Assembly: GCA_007644065.1 (NCBI GenBank)
Contig: VJWN01000014.1
Coordinates: 806,001 to 870,000 of the forward strand
Direction: 5' to 3'
DNA length: 64,000 nt
Source: Margaritispora aquatica
Lineage: Eukaryota > Ascomycota > Leotiomycetes > Helotiales > Discinellaceae
Part shown: positions 42,840-56,237 of the stretch, in pieces
Numbering within the stretch: position 1 is the stretch's first letter
How the letters are laid out: the number at the start of each line of letters is the position of its first letter
Program-made: the position numbers and the translations under genes
Notes under the pieces: model-generated
What the model was told of the DNA's origin: nothing
The model's database searches: none
What the model saw: only the letters and a program-made list of their open reading frames with translations

Positions 42840-45383
42840 CTAATAAGTAACCTTCGCAGTATGATTGGCCCCAATACTCTGTGTCTCAAAGGTAATCAAC
42901 ATGGTCGTCTGATTCCATGAGATTCCCTGTTCGGTAAGGGCTCTCTGTCGTCCATCCATCGTCACGATCGGCTGGTCTTCTCTACCTGGGAGGATGATGG
43001 TACCAACCGTACCTTTTGGTGCTCCCCAAGAAACGGTGTAACCAGTAGGGGTCAAGGTCCAAGAGGCGGTGAATTTGCCCAGCGGAGTTGTGAAGCCTGC
43101 TTCGGCGTGCGTGAGGTCACCGAATTGGGGCGAAAGCTGCCAGGTTGTGCCGCTGGGAGAGGTGAGGCGGAGACCGGCGATGTAAGTTGTCAGAGCGTCA
43201 GTGGGACCGGTTGACCAGCCACTGTGGATGGGGGATATTAGTTCTGCTCTGGAGAATCTTATAGGAAGGACATAGAAATGGAGCGCATCTCGGAGTCGCT
43301 TCAATGTTCTTCGCTTATTTGTGACTTGAGAATAAAAATATGAGAGGGGCGACACTTACTGTGCATGTGATGTGTATGAGGGATCATTGTTGTATCCACG
43401 ATCAGATCTATATCCAAAAGATCCATCGGCCAAATATCCCTCAATACAGGTGCTAGCAGTCCCATAAGGATTGTTAAGATACCAGCCCCAAGACCGACGA
43501 ATGAGATCTAGAGCACGAGTGGCTTGGCGAGCCATGAGATGACCCTTAATTTCGAACGACTCTACAAAGCCGACAATGTTGTTTGGAAGCTCGGGAGAGA
43601 CAGCACCAATTGCATTCCAATTCTTTGTCAGGGATGAGGAGATTTTTTGCATGCGAGAAGGATCGGCCACTTCGAAGGCCAATGCCATGCTATTGGCATC
43701 TTGAGGGTGGATGGGTCCGTCTGTATCAGTATCCTTAAATGCTCTGATGAAGATTAATTTGAAGGTCTTCAAGTAAGGATTGACGACTTACCCAGCAGCA
43801 TCATCCCAGCTCATAGAATTGAGGGCTTTCTTGAGCGTCACGGCCAGAGTCGACCAGCTTGACGATGAAGACGCATCTCCAGTCCATTTAGCGAGCTTGC
43901 TTGCCCGCACCAGAGTTTCGTACATCAACATGTTCGCTTCGCTATTGCGACCTGTATGCTCTGAGCGCCCCCAGTCAAGTTTATGAGCATCATCAACGTA
44001 GAGAAGGCCCGTACTGTCAATTCGTTTGATGATGTAATCTATGGCATTCTTGAATTTTGGATAGATCCTGCTGAACCAAGGCTTGTCGTTTGTCCAGAGG
44101 AAGTAGTCATATGTGCCCAGTAGCGTAGCTAAGTGATATGTATCAGAACCATAAAGGTTGATGGCGGGACCTGCGAAAGGAAGCTCGCCCGAGCTCGCCT
44201 ATTTTAAGGTCAATTCACTGATACTAGAGGACTTACGGTGTTCTTGGCTGTATGAGACATACCTGCACATTATAAAGTACATCTAACGTGTTACGAATGC
44301 CGTCCCAATCGCCAGTACTTACAAGCAAGCTAGTCACAGCTATTCCAAGGTCTCCTGGCCACACGGTACTTTGAAGAGTCAGTGTGCACAAATGGGGGAA
44401 AATAAGGGATGGAAATGTCCTCCAAAGGGTTTTGGTGCGGTCCGCCAAGCATATTTGGTTTGAGAACAATCTCAAATATTCGAACTGATAAACGAAACCG
44501 CACTTACCGATCTCGCTTACTTCCATCCACATAGATGGTCGGAGCATTACTGCCAGCGTTCAAGTTTTCGTTGTTCATCCAGCCTGGTTCGCCAGAAATT
44601 GGAAATTGACGCCCTGTATTTGGAGGAATCGCGTTTGTTTGGAGAGTGTAAGCGCCAGAGTACCAAATCTTATTCAAAAGATCGTCGCTGCAAGAGAAAT
44701 ATCCTTTGTAGGCTCGTAAGTTTGACCAAGCAGGTTGAAAAGTGATCTCAACAGTGATCGCTAAAATGTCAATTGTGACGTCTGTTGAAGTCTTGCTGAA
44801 CAATGTGAGATATCTAAACCCACCACGTAGCTTCGAATCTGGGATTGTGTAGCTGGATTGTGCGGTGGTTGTGATGTCGGCTAGCAAAGCAGGCTCTGCC
44901 ACAAAAGACCCCCTTGAGTGGTCGGAATTTTGTCCTGTCCAATTCCTGGCCTCAGTAAATGTGAGCCCTAATGAGCCTGTTCCATTGGCGCTGTATGACA
45001 CAGTCACGATGCCACCAACTTCTTTGCCAAAGTCAAAGAGAAGCTCTGAGCCATCTCCTTTGAGGACCGCTGTGCCGGGGAAATTTGAAATGAAGGTACC
45101 ATCTAGCTTGAGAATGGTAACAGGCGAGACTGTCCGATTCACAGGGGAGTAGTTGTACTTATCCCACTATATTTAATTCAAGTATCAACTATCTACTAAA
45201 TGATATCTTCAAAAACAACTGTGATGGGGCTTTTGAGGAATTGCTTACAGATCCAGGAAATGCAGCCGCACTTGGGCCGGTACAAAGTGTATCTCTCCAG
45301 CAGCTCGTTAAAGATGCTGCAGAGGCCGCAAAGACACTTGTAGACAATGCGCTTCGGATAATAAGCGAAGTAAAGCTGACCAT
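42840..45383 (-). CDS. Secreted GH78-like alpha-L-rhamnosidase
   Basis: Six exons: 45383-45249, 45166-44508, 44368-44263, 44198-43792, 43743-43360, 43221-42840; phases agree, 690 residues. A signal peptide is followed by SCWRDTLCTGPSAAAFPGSW, then SPVTI and ELLFDFGKEVGGIV. The six-hairpin catalytic domain carries YVDGSKRDRTVWPGDLGIA, whose acidic residues are those expected for the inverting catalysis of this fold, followed by GSDTYHLATLLGTYDY, SEHTGRNSEANMLMYE and PQDANSMAL. A C-terminal beta-sandwich ends the protein. The expected action is release of alpha-L-rhamnose from plant polysaccharides or glycosides in the medium. The family is clear; substrate is inferred. Introns range from 48 to 139 bp. 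Confidence 0.88.
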
Positions 45384-47951
45384 GATTGCGACTGCTAGGA
45401 GTGTTTGTTGGGCTGTAAACTGTGATTTCTAGGATATTATAAGTAAAAGATAATTTCCATTGCAGATTCACATACCAGGCGAGTTTTCTCATCGCTAGGT
45501 TCTAAAAGATCTTTGATTCACAATAGATATGAAAATATGTGAATGACTGGCTGAGTTGTATGAATGTGAATTTAGGAAGGCAAGTGAATGGAAAACAAAG
45601 GAAAATTCATCGCTCAGGTATTATGGAAAGTCCTTCCTGCATAGGTAATCAAAAAGAACAAGACACTAACGACCATGATCAGTCGACCTTGCCATGTCAT
45701 ATTCACACTCACTCCGTCGCTCCTACTCGTGTACCTCGCTTGAGTAGCAGTTGTGCCATGAGGACACCATTTGGAGATCTAGAGGCCTCCTCAATGACGA
45801 GGACTGGTTTATTGTGCCCAGATCAACATGATGGCTGCATTGGAAACCTCAAGACACTGAAGCTGGGACATTTACTCCGTTTTTGTGGTCATTCTGGGGT
45901 TTGCAAAGCACTATAGCAACACAAATTCGAACACCTGTTCTGAGAATTTCTGATACAGTCCGGAATGTCAAATTCCATCGAGAGATTCCTTCCAATTGCA
46001 TCCAGAAGCATATAGAATTTCGTCATATGACTGTATATTGCTCCACAGCGCTGCTTATATATGAGGCATAGTTTAGGAACACTGGCTCTAAAAGACTCTC
46101 AAAATTCGTCACATTAAGTGTAGTTTCAATTTCTACTTTTTATTACCCTCTTCGAAGTTTCGATAAGCTAATACTTGCTATTTTCTCGCTGTGTAGATCA
46201 AAGTGGATGTGAACAGTCGCCATGATCATGGGGCATGTAGCTTTGAGGGCTGATCAACTACCATCTGGATGATAGCTCATCCTGGATCATCCGTCGAAAT
46301 CATTAATTCACGAAGAAATGAATAATTGAGTTTAAACTTCGTCCAGCATGCAGAAGTTTGGCGCTACACCTGTCGTGTAAACCACTAGCATGACGTACAT
46401 CCAACGAATTCCCATTCATGGAAATGAATTGTTGATCATCTTGACATCTTCGTCAGATGCCTGATAAAACCGCTCTTCATGACAGAGAATTGAATTCACA
46501 AGTCATGGTGGAAAATGCTATAGAGGTTGCTGGACTGTCTAAGATAGGTTGTCGATTTATGGCAGGTGGTCAGGCGGTCTTGGTAGTCGGCCCTTCCACC
46601 GACCATTCAGTTCCAAATTTGACATAGCATCACTTTCAATCTCTAGAATGATTCCAAGTATAGTAAATTGACGCTCACGTCCCAACGATCTTTTACAATT
46701 CATGGAGGATTAAGGTACTTACCAAAGGCAGTACTGAAGAGTCACGTGACATAAGTCATTACTCGAGTCCTCTCATACCTTACCTCAATGAGGTGTTAGG
46801 CATCGATAGTAGCGAATGCTCTGTAGGTGCTAGTTGATGGGTCTCATAAGAATGTATTCTATAAAGCTTGAGGTAGATATTGTTTTGATATGATGATCAA
46901 ATGTTCTCTTAGTCACATGACCTATTCCATGTGCCTCGTCCACTCTCAAGTGTCCTTGATTTCATTATTTCATCTTCTTAGTTTCTCTTCATCATCCACA
47001 ACTCGATCAAGTACTTGGCTAGTTGATTGAATCTCAGGATTGAAGCTACAAATATTCTCTAAAGTCTTCATTTATGTCCCATCACTTGTATATCTAAACA
47101 CGCAAGGGAAGTTGATGACAGAATGATATGCCGGCACTGAGAATGCAGCATGCGGACGCAAGTTGAGTTCGAGATATGTTCAGTGGGGTGATTGGCAGGT
47201 TGCATCCAGATTCTGGCTATTTTGCGACTAAGGAATTCAGAAAGCAGACTCCATCTGTCGAACATATCCACAACGGAAAATTATTGCTTATTACTGCACG
47301 ACAGACCGTTGGCGGCATGGATCATAGCTCACTTATATTCCCGGAGACGTCAATATCATTCCACCACTTTTGCTTGGCCGTGAGCATGACAATGAGAAGA
47401 TGAAAAATAGCGGGGTCACAATGTTTAAATACTGGGGAACTGTGGGCAACTCGGAAAGATAAGAAAGCTGTTCACTCAACATTATATGGACTGCAATGTC
47501 AAGCTTCTGTCTAGAAATTCTCAGAAGTCCCGAAAAAACCGAACTCCGCGAGATGTAGTAGCCACTCACTCAATTGACCTTCCTAACACGGTATGAGAGG
47601 ATTGCCGATAGGACGTCCAAAGACGAAGCAACACCTAGCTGAAGTTATCGAGATGCAATGCATCCCACTCTGTTCCATGTTACTGCATCTGTCTGTCTGG
47701 TCGACATGAAGGGCGTACCTGATCTCGAGCATAAGCCGGGCAGCAAGGAGGGTTTGTTGAGCCGTTGACTGGTTTTTCTCCTGACCAGATTACCAACCGG
47801 GCACTCAGTATCTAATTGTTATTACTGTACCTCAATCATAGAGTTGCGCCGCAAAGATGGGCAATTCTTAAAAGACTGTATTTAAGCTAGAAAGAAGCCC
47901 TGCTTCTCTCCTTACCGAACTCCAACTCGTTCTTACGCCTAGTCATCAGCC
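45384..47951. other. Long gene-free region, 2.6 kb
   Basis: Between divergent secreted-enzyme genes. Frames are short and overlapping, none with motifs. The region is AT-rich with many TCATG/CATGA words. It could hold promoters of both genes or decayed sequence. Confidence 0.4.
47879..47886 (+). promoter_or_regulatory. TATA-like box for the oxidase gene
   Basis: TATTTAAG, 66-73 bp upstream of the ATG and followed by a C/T-rich leader. Position fits a core promoter. Confidence 0.45.
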
Positions 47952-50160
47952 ATGGGTTTCGCTCGTTCTCAGCTCGTGGGTCTACTACTATGTGCTCAGT
48001 CACTCGTTCCCGTCACCAGTACCTCAGTATACGCCCGTCATGAGAGTCTCTACTTCAAAGGCCCATTGACTGTGGAATCTAATGGTATTGCCAATATACA
48101 CTTGAGTTACAATGTTCCATTGACTGGTGAACTCTCCATTCATTTCGGAGAGTGCGATGCTCCCATCACACATCCAAAAGAGGCTCACTACCACAAAATT
48201 GGCGAGACCTTCGTGGGAGATCACGATCTTGCTAAGCGTCATATTGGCTGGGAAGCATCACGGCCTGAGAGATTCGTGTGGATCGTCCCTGCAAGTGCCA
48301 AAGATGGTGGATGCTTACATGCATATTCCGGACTTGATCTTGTTGGCCGCTCCCAGCCCGTGACTGTGATGAAGAGACAGAGCAGAAGAAGCAGCATTGT
48401 TCTTGGAGATTTTGCCGATGCGGAGGGACCGTGGTTCGATGGCGTAGAGTATCTTTCTGCTAAGGAGCCAAACACGACCTTTGTTGCACAAGCGAAAACG
48501 AAGTCAATTGGAATATTGGGTGCTGGTATGGGCGGATTAATGAGTGCTGTAAGTTCTTTTGTTGTTTTTATCTTGGCTTAAACATGTTAACAAACTTAGT
48601 ATTTGTTGAACTCTGTTGGATTTTATGACTGGAAGATTATTGAGGCATCAAGCAGACTTGGAGGTAGAGTTCACACTGCGTACTTCGACAATACCACTGG
48701 ATCTGATTACCAGTACCAAGAGTAAGTACACTTTCTCGAATCCCTAGAAATGGAGCTCGTTAGATATACTTTCTCGGTGTGGACAACTCTCCATTTGCAT
48801 TAACTGACGCAAACATAGGATGGGACCGATGAGATTCCCTGTTAGCGTTACCCTCAATAACGAAACCGTTGACATCAATGACCACAAGATGGTTTTCCAA
48901 TTGGCTGATACTCTGAACTCTATGAATGGCAACTCTTCTCAATATATTGTGAACTTCATCAAGTAAGTCGAAAATCTTGAGCTTACCTAGCCTAGCTAAC
49001 CAAATTTCAGATGGATTCAAAGTAACTCCAATGCCCCAGCATCCAACACCACCAAAACATACTCAAACGTTACTGCAGTAACAGCTGCCACTGCTGCATA
49101 TAACTCCTGGTTGAATTTGACGGACAACAAGCTCGCGGCAGCAGCCAAGAATATCTTCACAGCTCACCGAGATGCTGTGAAAGCTGGCTACCTCGACTTT
49201 TCCGAATCCGGATACATCAAGCACGTTCTCGGGCTAAGCGACGACTTGACCGATCAGATTGACACCCTCGCAGATACCTACGATTCATGGTACTATGATA
49301 GTGTCTACTTCAAAGCAAGTACCTGGAAGACAATCGACCAAGGACTCTCCCGTCTCCCAATGGCATTCACCCCGCTTGTATCAAATCGCACAATGTTCAA
49401 CACGACCATTCAAGAGCTCTCGTACAATGCCTCAACCAACAAAGTATCTGTTGGCTACCGCCCTAATGCGTTCCAAGTCAAAGCAGACACCATCGAGTTC
49501 GATTATGTCATCACAGCAGTCCCATTTACCAAGGTCCGTCTCTGGCGCACACCTGCATACTCCTCCCTCCTCCAACGGGCAATCAATACCCTGCAATACG
49601 AGAACTCGTGCAAAGTCGCTCTAAAGTACAAGACACGATTCTGGGAGCACCTTGAAAAGCCCATCTTCGGCGGCTGCGGCTCGACCTCCATCCCGTCCAT
49701 CGGCTCCATCTGCTATCCATCCTATAACCTCAACGGCTCTGGGCCCGGTGTCCTTCTTGGTTCCTACTCCTCTGGAGTTCTCTGCGCTTCTTCCGGTGCA
49801 CTCTCAGATCTCGAGCACGTCTCGCTAGTGCAACGCGCTATCGTCGAAACTCACGGTGCCATCGCCGAGGAGCAGTTCACCGGCTCCTACTCCCGCAAGA
49901 TCTGGGCGAACGACGAGTTCCAGGCTGGTGATTGGGCAGCCCCGGCGGCGGGACAGCAGGCGCTGTATTTGCCAGCGTACTTCCAGACGGAGTTCAATAC
50001 TATCTTTGTCGGTGAGCATACCACTTATACGCATGCGTGGATTTGGAGTGCGTTGGAGAGTGCGGTTAGGGGCACGGCGCAGCTTTTGTTGGATATGGGG
50101 TTGGTGGATGAGGCGAAGCAGATTACTGAGGAGTGGATGGCTAGGTGGATTGAGGTTTAG
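47952..50160 (+). CDS. Secreted L-amino-acid-oxidase-like flavoprotein
   Basis: Four exons, 47952-48548, 48600-48721, 48819-48962, 49011-50160; phases agree, 670 residues. A signal peptide (MGFARSQLVGLLLCAQSLVP) leads into a beta-rich N-terminal domain of about 180 residues. The FAD Rossmann motif follows, KSIGILGAGMGGLMSA, then EASSRLGGRVHTAYF (GGRV region) and a QEMGPMRFP substrate-side loop. The C-terminal IFVGEHTTYTHAWIWSALES is the second FAD-binding block. The family oxidises amino acids or amines to oxo-acids with release of ammonium and hydrogen peroxide, which would suit extracellular nitrogen scavenging beside the ammonium transporter. Amine-oxidase substrate preference is not readable. 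Convergent with the GH92 gene, 410 bp apart. Confidence 0.9.
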
Positions 50161-50568
50161 AGTGATTGGAATGGAGAATGAGTAATAAAAGAGAATGGGT
50201 GAAAGCGGAGGGGAATTTAAGCAAATGGCCAAAAGTCAGGGATGGAAGGGCTACAAGCAGGCGTGGTGGGAAGGTAATGAGACATGAAATACAGCGAATA
50301 TAAAAGTAGAGATTTGAAGGTAGAATTTCTTTCATAGAAAGGAAAACCAATGTAAATCTAGTTCCAGAGTAAGATGGACGCGCCAGATCTGACTCCATAC
50401 ACAAACTTGAACATTATTTTCTTTCATCTAACACCCACTTATTCATTATAGTGCTGGCTTCACAATCCTTCAGATTACATGCAGTCATACAAAAACTTTT
50501 CTTCTTCTAATACCTCAACTTTTTGGAGCTTCGTACTTTCTCGGGTTTCAGACCAGGCACAAATTTCA
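50161..50568. other. Intergenic, convergent 3' ends
   Basis: Spacer between the oxidase (+) and GH92 (-) stops. In-frame readthrough of the GH92 stop gives no long extension. No gene supported. Confidence 0.4.
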
Positions 50569-53189
50569 TCACCAGCTCGTCGACGAACTCGGCGGCAAAT
50601 CCTCGTCCCTCGTACCCCATGCACTCTCATTCTTCCCCAACACCAACTCCAACACGCCTCCCTCAAACCAAAACGCATGCGTGACCCAATTCTTCGTCCA
50701 CACCTCACCATTCAGCGTGGCGCTCTGAATATAAATATTCTCGTACGCCGCATCAAAGCCCATATTGCGAATCGTCGCCGTCTTCCCACTCTGCTTATTC
50801 GTGACATTGACTTCCCTAAAATATGGCGATGTGATGAGATACACATCTTGTCCCGGGACAGGCCAGAGGCCCATCATGGAAAGCGTGGTGAAGCTGCCCA
50901 TGGCGCCGGAGTCGTCGTTGCCTGCGAGGCCGGACGTGGTGTCGTTGAATTGCGAGGGGATGTAGAAGTGGCTGTACTTTGCGCTGAGGCCCGGGCGACC
51001 CGCGTAGTGGAATTGGAAGACGGGGAGGAAGGCTTGCTCGTCGCCGATGTAAAGGAGACCGGAAGTGTGCAGGTATTCGAGGCGCGCGACGAAGGTGGTG
51101 GGACCGCCGAGCGTGAGGATTAAGCTTGCCATATCTTGGGGCACGAAGAATGTGTACATCCATGAGGAACCTTCGTAGGTTTCGTGCCCGTCGGGGTTGA
51201 GGTAGCAGGAGGTGAAGTTGTAGAGTGGAGAGCAGAGGATTGGGTCTTGGTAGCCAAATGTGCCGTTTAGGTAGCGTGGTTGTAGGAAGCCTGTGAAGCC
51301 TGTGTCGACTACTTCATTGGGTGACAAAGTGGTTCCGTTTGCGAAAGAGGTCTGGTCCGCTTTATACATGTTCTTCCAATTGCTAGATCGAGCAAGATAT
51401 TTTTCTTCGTCTTCAGCATGGCCCATCCCGCGAGCCATGAGGGCGATACAGAAATCATCATAGGCATATTCAACTGTGCGCGAGATTGATCGAGTCAGTG
51501 GACCAACTCCCAGATAGTCGAAGTCATCCGTCGGAATGTAGCCTAGAGCTTTCCAGCTAACGAGACCACCTCTTCCTTCAACTGCCCAGTCTTTGGGTTC
51601 AACTGTAATTGTGAGATTAATTAGAATGACATTGAATGTAAGGTCTTACCTTCTGCATCCGAGACTACAGCTTTGTAGCCTGTTTCCCAATCAACACCGA
51701 TAGAGATGTTCTTCAAATATGCATCAGCCAAGACGATGTCTGCATTTGAACCACCCTGTGTATATCCTTTGCAAAGGGACATTCGGCAATCTGGAAGTTT
51801 TCCTGATACATCTTAGCCATCATCCGCCAACTTGAGGATATTTACATACCTTCATGGCGATAAATATCTATCAGAGACCGAACAATAAGAGTCTGGCTAT
51901 GTGGGTCGATCAAAGTAAGGAGAGGATGAATACTCCTGAAGGAGTCCCAGATGCAATAGTAACTATCATAATAAGGCTCATCACTCTCCCAAAGATAGTT
52001 TTCGCCCGTGTAGTCTTGCGGCGAAATCATAGCCCTGTAAACTCCCGACCAAAACACAGTCTGCAGCAAATCACTGACGCCCGTGGGATCAACTTGAATC
52101 ACATCAAGTTTCTCCCTCCATGCATCTTCGGCCGAAGTTCTGACTTTCTCGAAGCCAAAATCAGGGATCTCGGTCTCAGCCGAGTGACATGCTTGAGCAA
52201 CACCGATGAATGAGACTCCCACTCGAACCAGGATCTGATTGTTCTCAGGAGCATGAAATTGGGTCCACGCTCCTACGGGTAGAGGAGGTGATTCAATACC
52301 ATCAGGAGTAACACTGATGTTCTTGGGCTCGCTGCCAGCTCGGTTATTGACAAAGATGCCAGTGTCTCGAATATTCGCGCCAGAGAAGTCTGCACAGAAA
52401 TGTAACTGATACGTGGAAGTTGCTTGCCCAAATGATGGATTAAAAGTACCATTCCCGGTGATTCTTCCAGTAGTCGCGTCAACTTCGATACTTCCAAATG
52501 ACCTCGAATCTGGCAGATCCGTTAGATCAACGAGAATCAGTGGGCTATATGGCAATGGTTTGGCGGTAGTAGTGGCTGCAATTGTGGTATCCGGGAACGT
52601 GATTCTATACAATGCTGTATGGTTCGTGGTAGTCATCTCAGTATGAATAGAAGTATTGAGACTGACAGCAAAGTAACCTGGATGAGCCTCGACAGTTCCA
52701 TTCTTTCGCTGCGAAGCTCTGTCTGTCTTAGTGAACAGACAGTTGTTCAGAATGTCATCCCGACATCCGGTCTGAGGAAATATGGGGAAATTTCCAAGCG
52801 AAGGAGAACCACCAGTACCACTATCATGCATATGAGAAAAGCCAGTGATGTCGCTATCATCAGATGCGAATCCTCCCTGTTTCTCATCCGGATTATTCAC
52901 ATCTGCAACTGCTTTTGCCATGCCAAAAGGCAAATTTGCTCCTGGAAACACATGCCCTAATTTACAAATTAGTAATAATCACTATGATTTCTGATATAGC
53001 CATACCTCCATCGTTCGTTCCAATAAGTGGATCAATGTACTTAAATACGTCGTAAGGGTGTGTTGGGAGATTTGTCGCTTGAGAACTCAGTGCTTGTACT
53101 TGCCCTTCGCTCAGGCCTGCATTGCCTATAGAAGCACAAAACAAAGCTATGAAGCTTGTCAATGACTTAATCTTGACTTTTGATGCCAT
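50569..53189 (-). CDS. Secreted GH92 alpha-1,2-mannosidase
   Basis: Four exons, 53189-53006, 52956-51850, 51802-51650, 51602-50569; introns of 47-49 bp; 825 residues. The ATG at 53189 starts a signal peptide (ASKVKIKSLTSFIALFCASI); an upstream frame extension would hide it. Marker blocks are DVFKYIDPLIGTNDGGHVFP, then GMAKAVADVNNPDEKQGGFA, DSDITGFSHMHDSGTGG, VLADAYLKNI, and the GNDDSGAMGSF block containing the expected catalytic Asp pair in GH92. The enzyme should trim alpha-1,2-linked mannose from fungal or plant glycans, with calcium required in the family. It is upstream of NOG2 on the same strand. Well supported. Confidence 0.93.
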
Positions 53190-53756
53190 TCCATCGAGTG
53201 CTTTACAGCCAGCAACATTCAAGTCTTCAGAACTGACTGGAGAATACGCTGATATGTAGCTACCAGCTGTTCCAATGACATATTGAGCCATCTTTGACAC
53301 TATACAACGTCTCAAAAACCTACTTGCAGAGTGCTATGAGTGACTTATTACGTGAAAGCCACAAGACTCCCATCCAAGGCTGGCACGTTACATAAATGCC
53401 CCTCCCTGAATTGGAAGAAGGTCTTTGGGATGATGTTGATCAATGCACTAATTGCGGGGTACGGTAGCAGTAGCATACAGCTAATTACAATATGCTGAAT
53501 AATGAACATCAGGCCAAGATATATAGTCTACTACATAGATACATTTTGAATCAGATAGATATTCGTTTGGTCCGTTTCGGAATGAGAAGGAAATCGCTAG
53601 TGTTCTTGTGAATGAATGTGTGATGGCAACTTTGCCGCATACCCGAAGTGCTGCCGATGGGTGGGAGTGAGTGCTGAATATCAATAGACCCAGCAAAGTC
53701 ACCAAGAATGGGGCAGAGGTATGTCTTGTTCAACATTGATTATCTATTTAATTTTC
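53190..53756. other. Intergenic
   Basis: Spacer between the NOG2 3' end and the GH92 start. Likely NOG2 3' UTR and GH92 promoter. An in-frame upstream extension of the GH92 frame to 53315 shows no coding quality. Confidence 0.4.
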
Positions 53757-55989
53757 TCAAGTCTTCTGCCGTTTCTTCCTTGAAGGATTCCTAGATTTCT
53801 GTTTCGAGGCTTCAGCATCGTCCTCTAATTCCTCTTGCAACTGCTCAGCTGCTTCGTCGTCCTCTTCGGCATCATCTAAATCGATATCGCTGTCTTCGTC
53901 CTCAGAATCAAGACCGAATGCATTATCCACGTCCGCAACGACATCGTCAAGCTCAACTCCGCCCTCTTCTTCATCACTGCCAAAGCCCTCAAACTCTTCA
54001 TCATCATCAATACCCATAGATATATCAGCAACTGAGGTATCAGCGACAGAGGCATCGACAGTGGATTCGTCGTCACGTTTCCTTTTCTTACCCATCTCGC
54101 CGAGCTTGCCTGATCGGCCTTCAACACCATTCTTTTCTACAGCACCCTCCAAAAGTGGGGGAGGTGTGAACCAAGGAATTTTTCCTCGTAAGAAATCATT
54201 CAGAACCATCTTTGCGACACCATCCACATCTGGCTCTCCACCGTGTAATAGTCTGCCTCCTTTCCTTGCAAGAAGTTCCAAGAACTCAATGTGATCATTG
54301 TAGCCTTTGATTTGATACGTTCGTTCGATATGCTGCGGTTTTGTTTTCGCGAGAACAGCAGGGATGTATTGTTCCGGATTCTCAACATTCTCAACTCGTA
54401 CAACACCTCTTAAAAGAATATCTTGTGGAGTGTCTGTGGTACTTGGAGGTACAACACCAGGACAGTCGATGAGATAGATTCTCTTCATGAGTGTGATGTA
54501 TTGCCAAACCTTGGTCTCACCGGGAATAGGTGCAACAGTGCAGACCTTTTTTCTCCGAAGTGTATTAATGATAGAAGATTTTCCTGTGTTTGGGTATCCA
54601 ATGAAGCCGACTGATACTTGTTTGCGGTCAGAGTGGAGGGATGAGAACTGGCGAAGAAGCTGAATAAGGGAACCCTTGCCAAAGGAGTTGGTAATGGAGG
54701 CGTGAAATGCTAGGGTAGGGTAGTCTTTTGAAAGGTATCTGACCCAAGATGCCTAAAAATTGTCAGCTATTATTTCTTCTAAAAATATCAAGGTAGAAAT
54801 CATTTGGAGTGTATGAATCATTACTAAGAATTCCACCACAAGCCCTCTACTGAGAGAAGTGAACTTCAACTCTTAAACGAAACAAGACTGAACTCTTTAC
54901 GACAGACTCGCCAAGACGGTGAGCTGCCTACTCAAGGTCCGAAAACCAAGAGCGGCGAGAACAGATTCAATCTACCAAAGTTGTAACAGACGACCTTCCA
55001 TAGTGTGAAGCATAGCAATGCAGAAGGAGCCTTGACTTAACGATGGAACCAGGGGATAATGAAAAGAAAAGAAGAAAAAATCTAAACTTACAGCAACACC
55101 TGTGGGGACCAAGTCGCACTTATTCAGCACGAAAATCAAATGCTTGTGAGGAGCTTCATCTTTGATATACTTCTCGACACTTCGACATCGGGTACCAAGA
55201 GGGTCTCGGGCATCTAATACGTGAATCACCACGTCGGAAGAATCGATGACCTTGTAGAGTTCGTTCCATATCCGCTTGCTTTGGCCTTTGTTGAAGATGG
55301 CTTCTCTCGCGCTAGTGACATAACCGTCATCTGGGATAGCTGCCTCTCCAATAGCCTCAGCATCAGGACCTGAATTGCCGCTAAGCAGCTTGGCTTGCTC
55401 AAGACGATCGAGGTATGTATCATGGCTCTTCACACTTTGATCTGCCAGGTCCTCTAGGGAACTAACACCAATCTTGACTCTTTTCCTCTGAGCCTTAGGA
55501 CCAAAGACATCTCCAAAAGGTGCAGCTTCAACTGCAATCTTGGCAGCGTGCTCCTTGACACCATTCTTGCCTTGACCGTCGCGGATCAATGTCATTGGCA
55601 ACTTGTTTGTCTTCAAGAGAACGCTGTATGGATCCGACGCACGCTCTGCCATTGCTTCACGAAAGGAAGAGAGAGCTTCTTGGCCAATCACTCGACTGTT
55701 CGTGAACCATTTTCGATTCGGCTCCACGCGCGCATTGGGAATCTGTCGACTTTGATACGAAGCAGCCTTGGTGATCTCTCCAGAGGCATTGCGCTGAGCT
55801 TTGCCCTCCTTGAGGATGTTCAAGACCTTGACCTTCTTTGCAGACCTGTGAAAATTAGAATACGCCGCGCGATTGAATTAGTAAAGCATACCGGTAGAAA
55901 TTTTCACCCTTTGTTTTTACATTGGCCATGCCATCGCCAGTCTTACCCTGCCTAATCTTTCGATTGGCCTCTTTCTTGCCGGTACCCAT
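53757..55989 (-). CDS. NOG2: Nucleolar GTP-binding protein 2
   Basis: Three exons, 55989-55892, 55845-55092, 54752-53757; phases agree, 615 residues. This is the circularly permuted GTPase that escorts pre-60S ribosomal subunits in the nucleolus and nucleoplasm. N-terminal [20 protein letters not shown] and the NGP1-type domain come first, then G4 NKCDLVP (about 275-281), G1 GYPNTGKSS (about 336-344) and G3 DCPGV (near 380); order G4-G1-G3 confirms the permuted fold. The tail is acidic then basic ([14 protein letters not shown]), as in orthologues. One intron is 339 bp, much longer than others here. It is divergent, by 248 bp, from the mitochondrial-type gene. Confidence 0.96.
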
Positions 55990-56237
55990 CTTGAAAGTGG
56001 TTGTGATGTTTGTGAATGAGGGACAAGAAATAAAAAAGTTCGAGAAATCGACAAGGCAAGAAAAAAGTTCCCGTGGCTGGAAAGTGGGGCGCTTTTAGTG
56101 GCTCTGCGTAGTTGACCGAATTGGCCGACGTACCATGCATTGGATTTTTGTCTGTTCAAACATCATCAGCAATATTGAAGCCAGCCAGGCATTGCAATCT
56201 ACGCAGCAATCCTACAGCGCCGCTGGTGCTATCCAAG
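55990..56237. promoter_or_regulatory. Compact divergent promoter
   Basis: A 248-bp space between NOG2 (-) and the mitochondrial-type gene (+). It is short enough to be a truly shared promoter of two translation-related genes. No box is clear. Confidence 0.55.

Noticed and set aside
50479..51123. 214-codon plus-strand frame
   Set aside because: It lies wholly antisense to a clear GH92 exon and has no family motif.
53190..53315. N-terminal extension of GH92
   Set aside because: It would bury the signal peptide that starts at 53189 and reads poorly.
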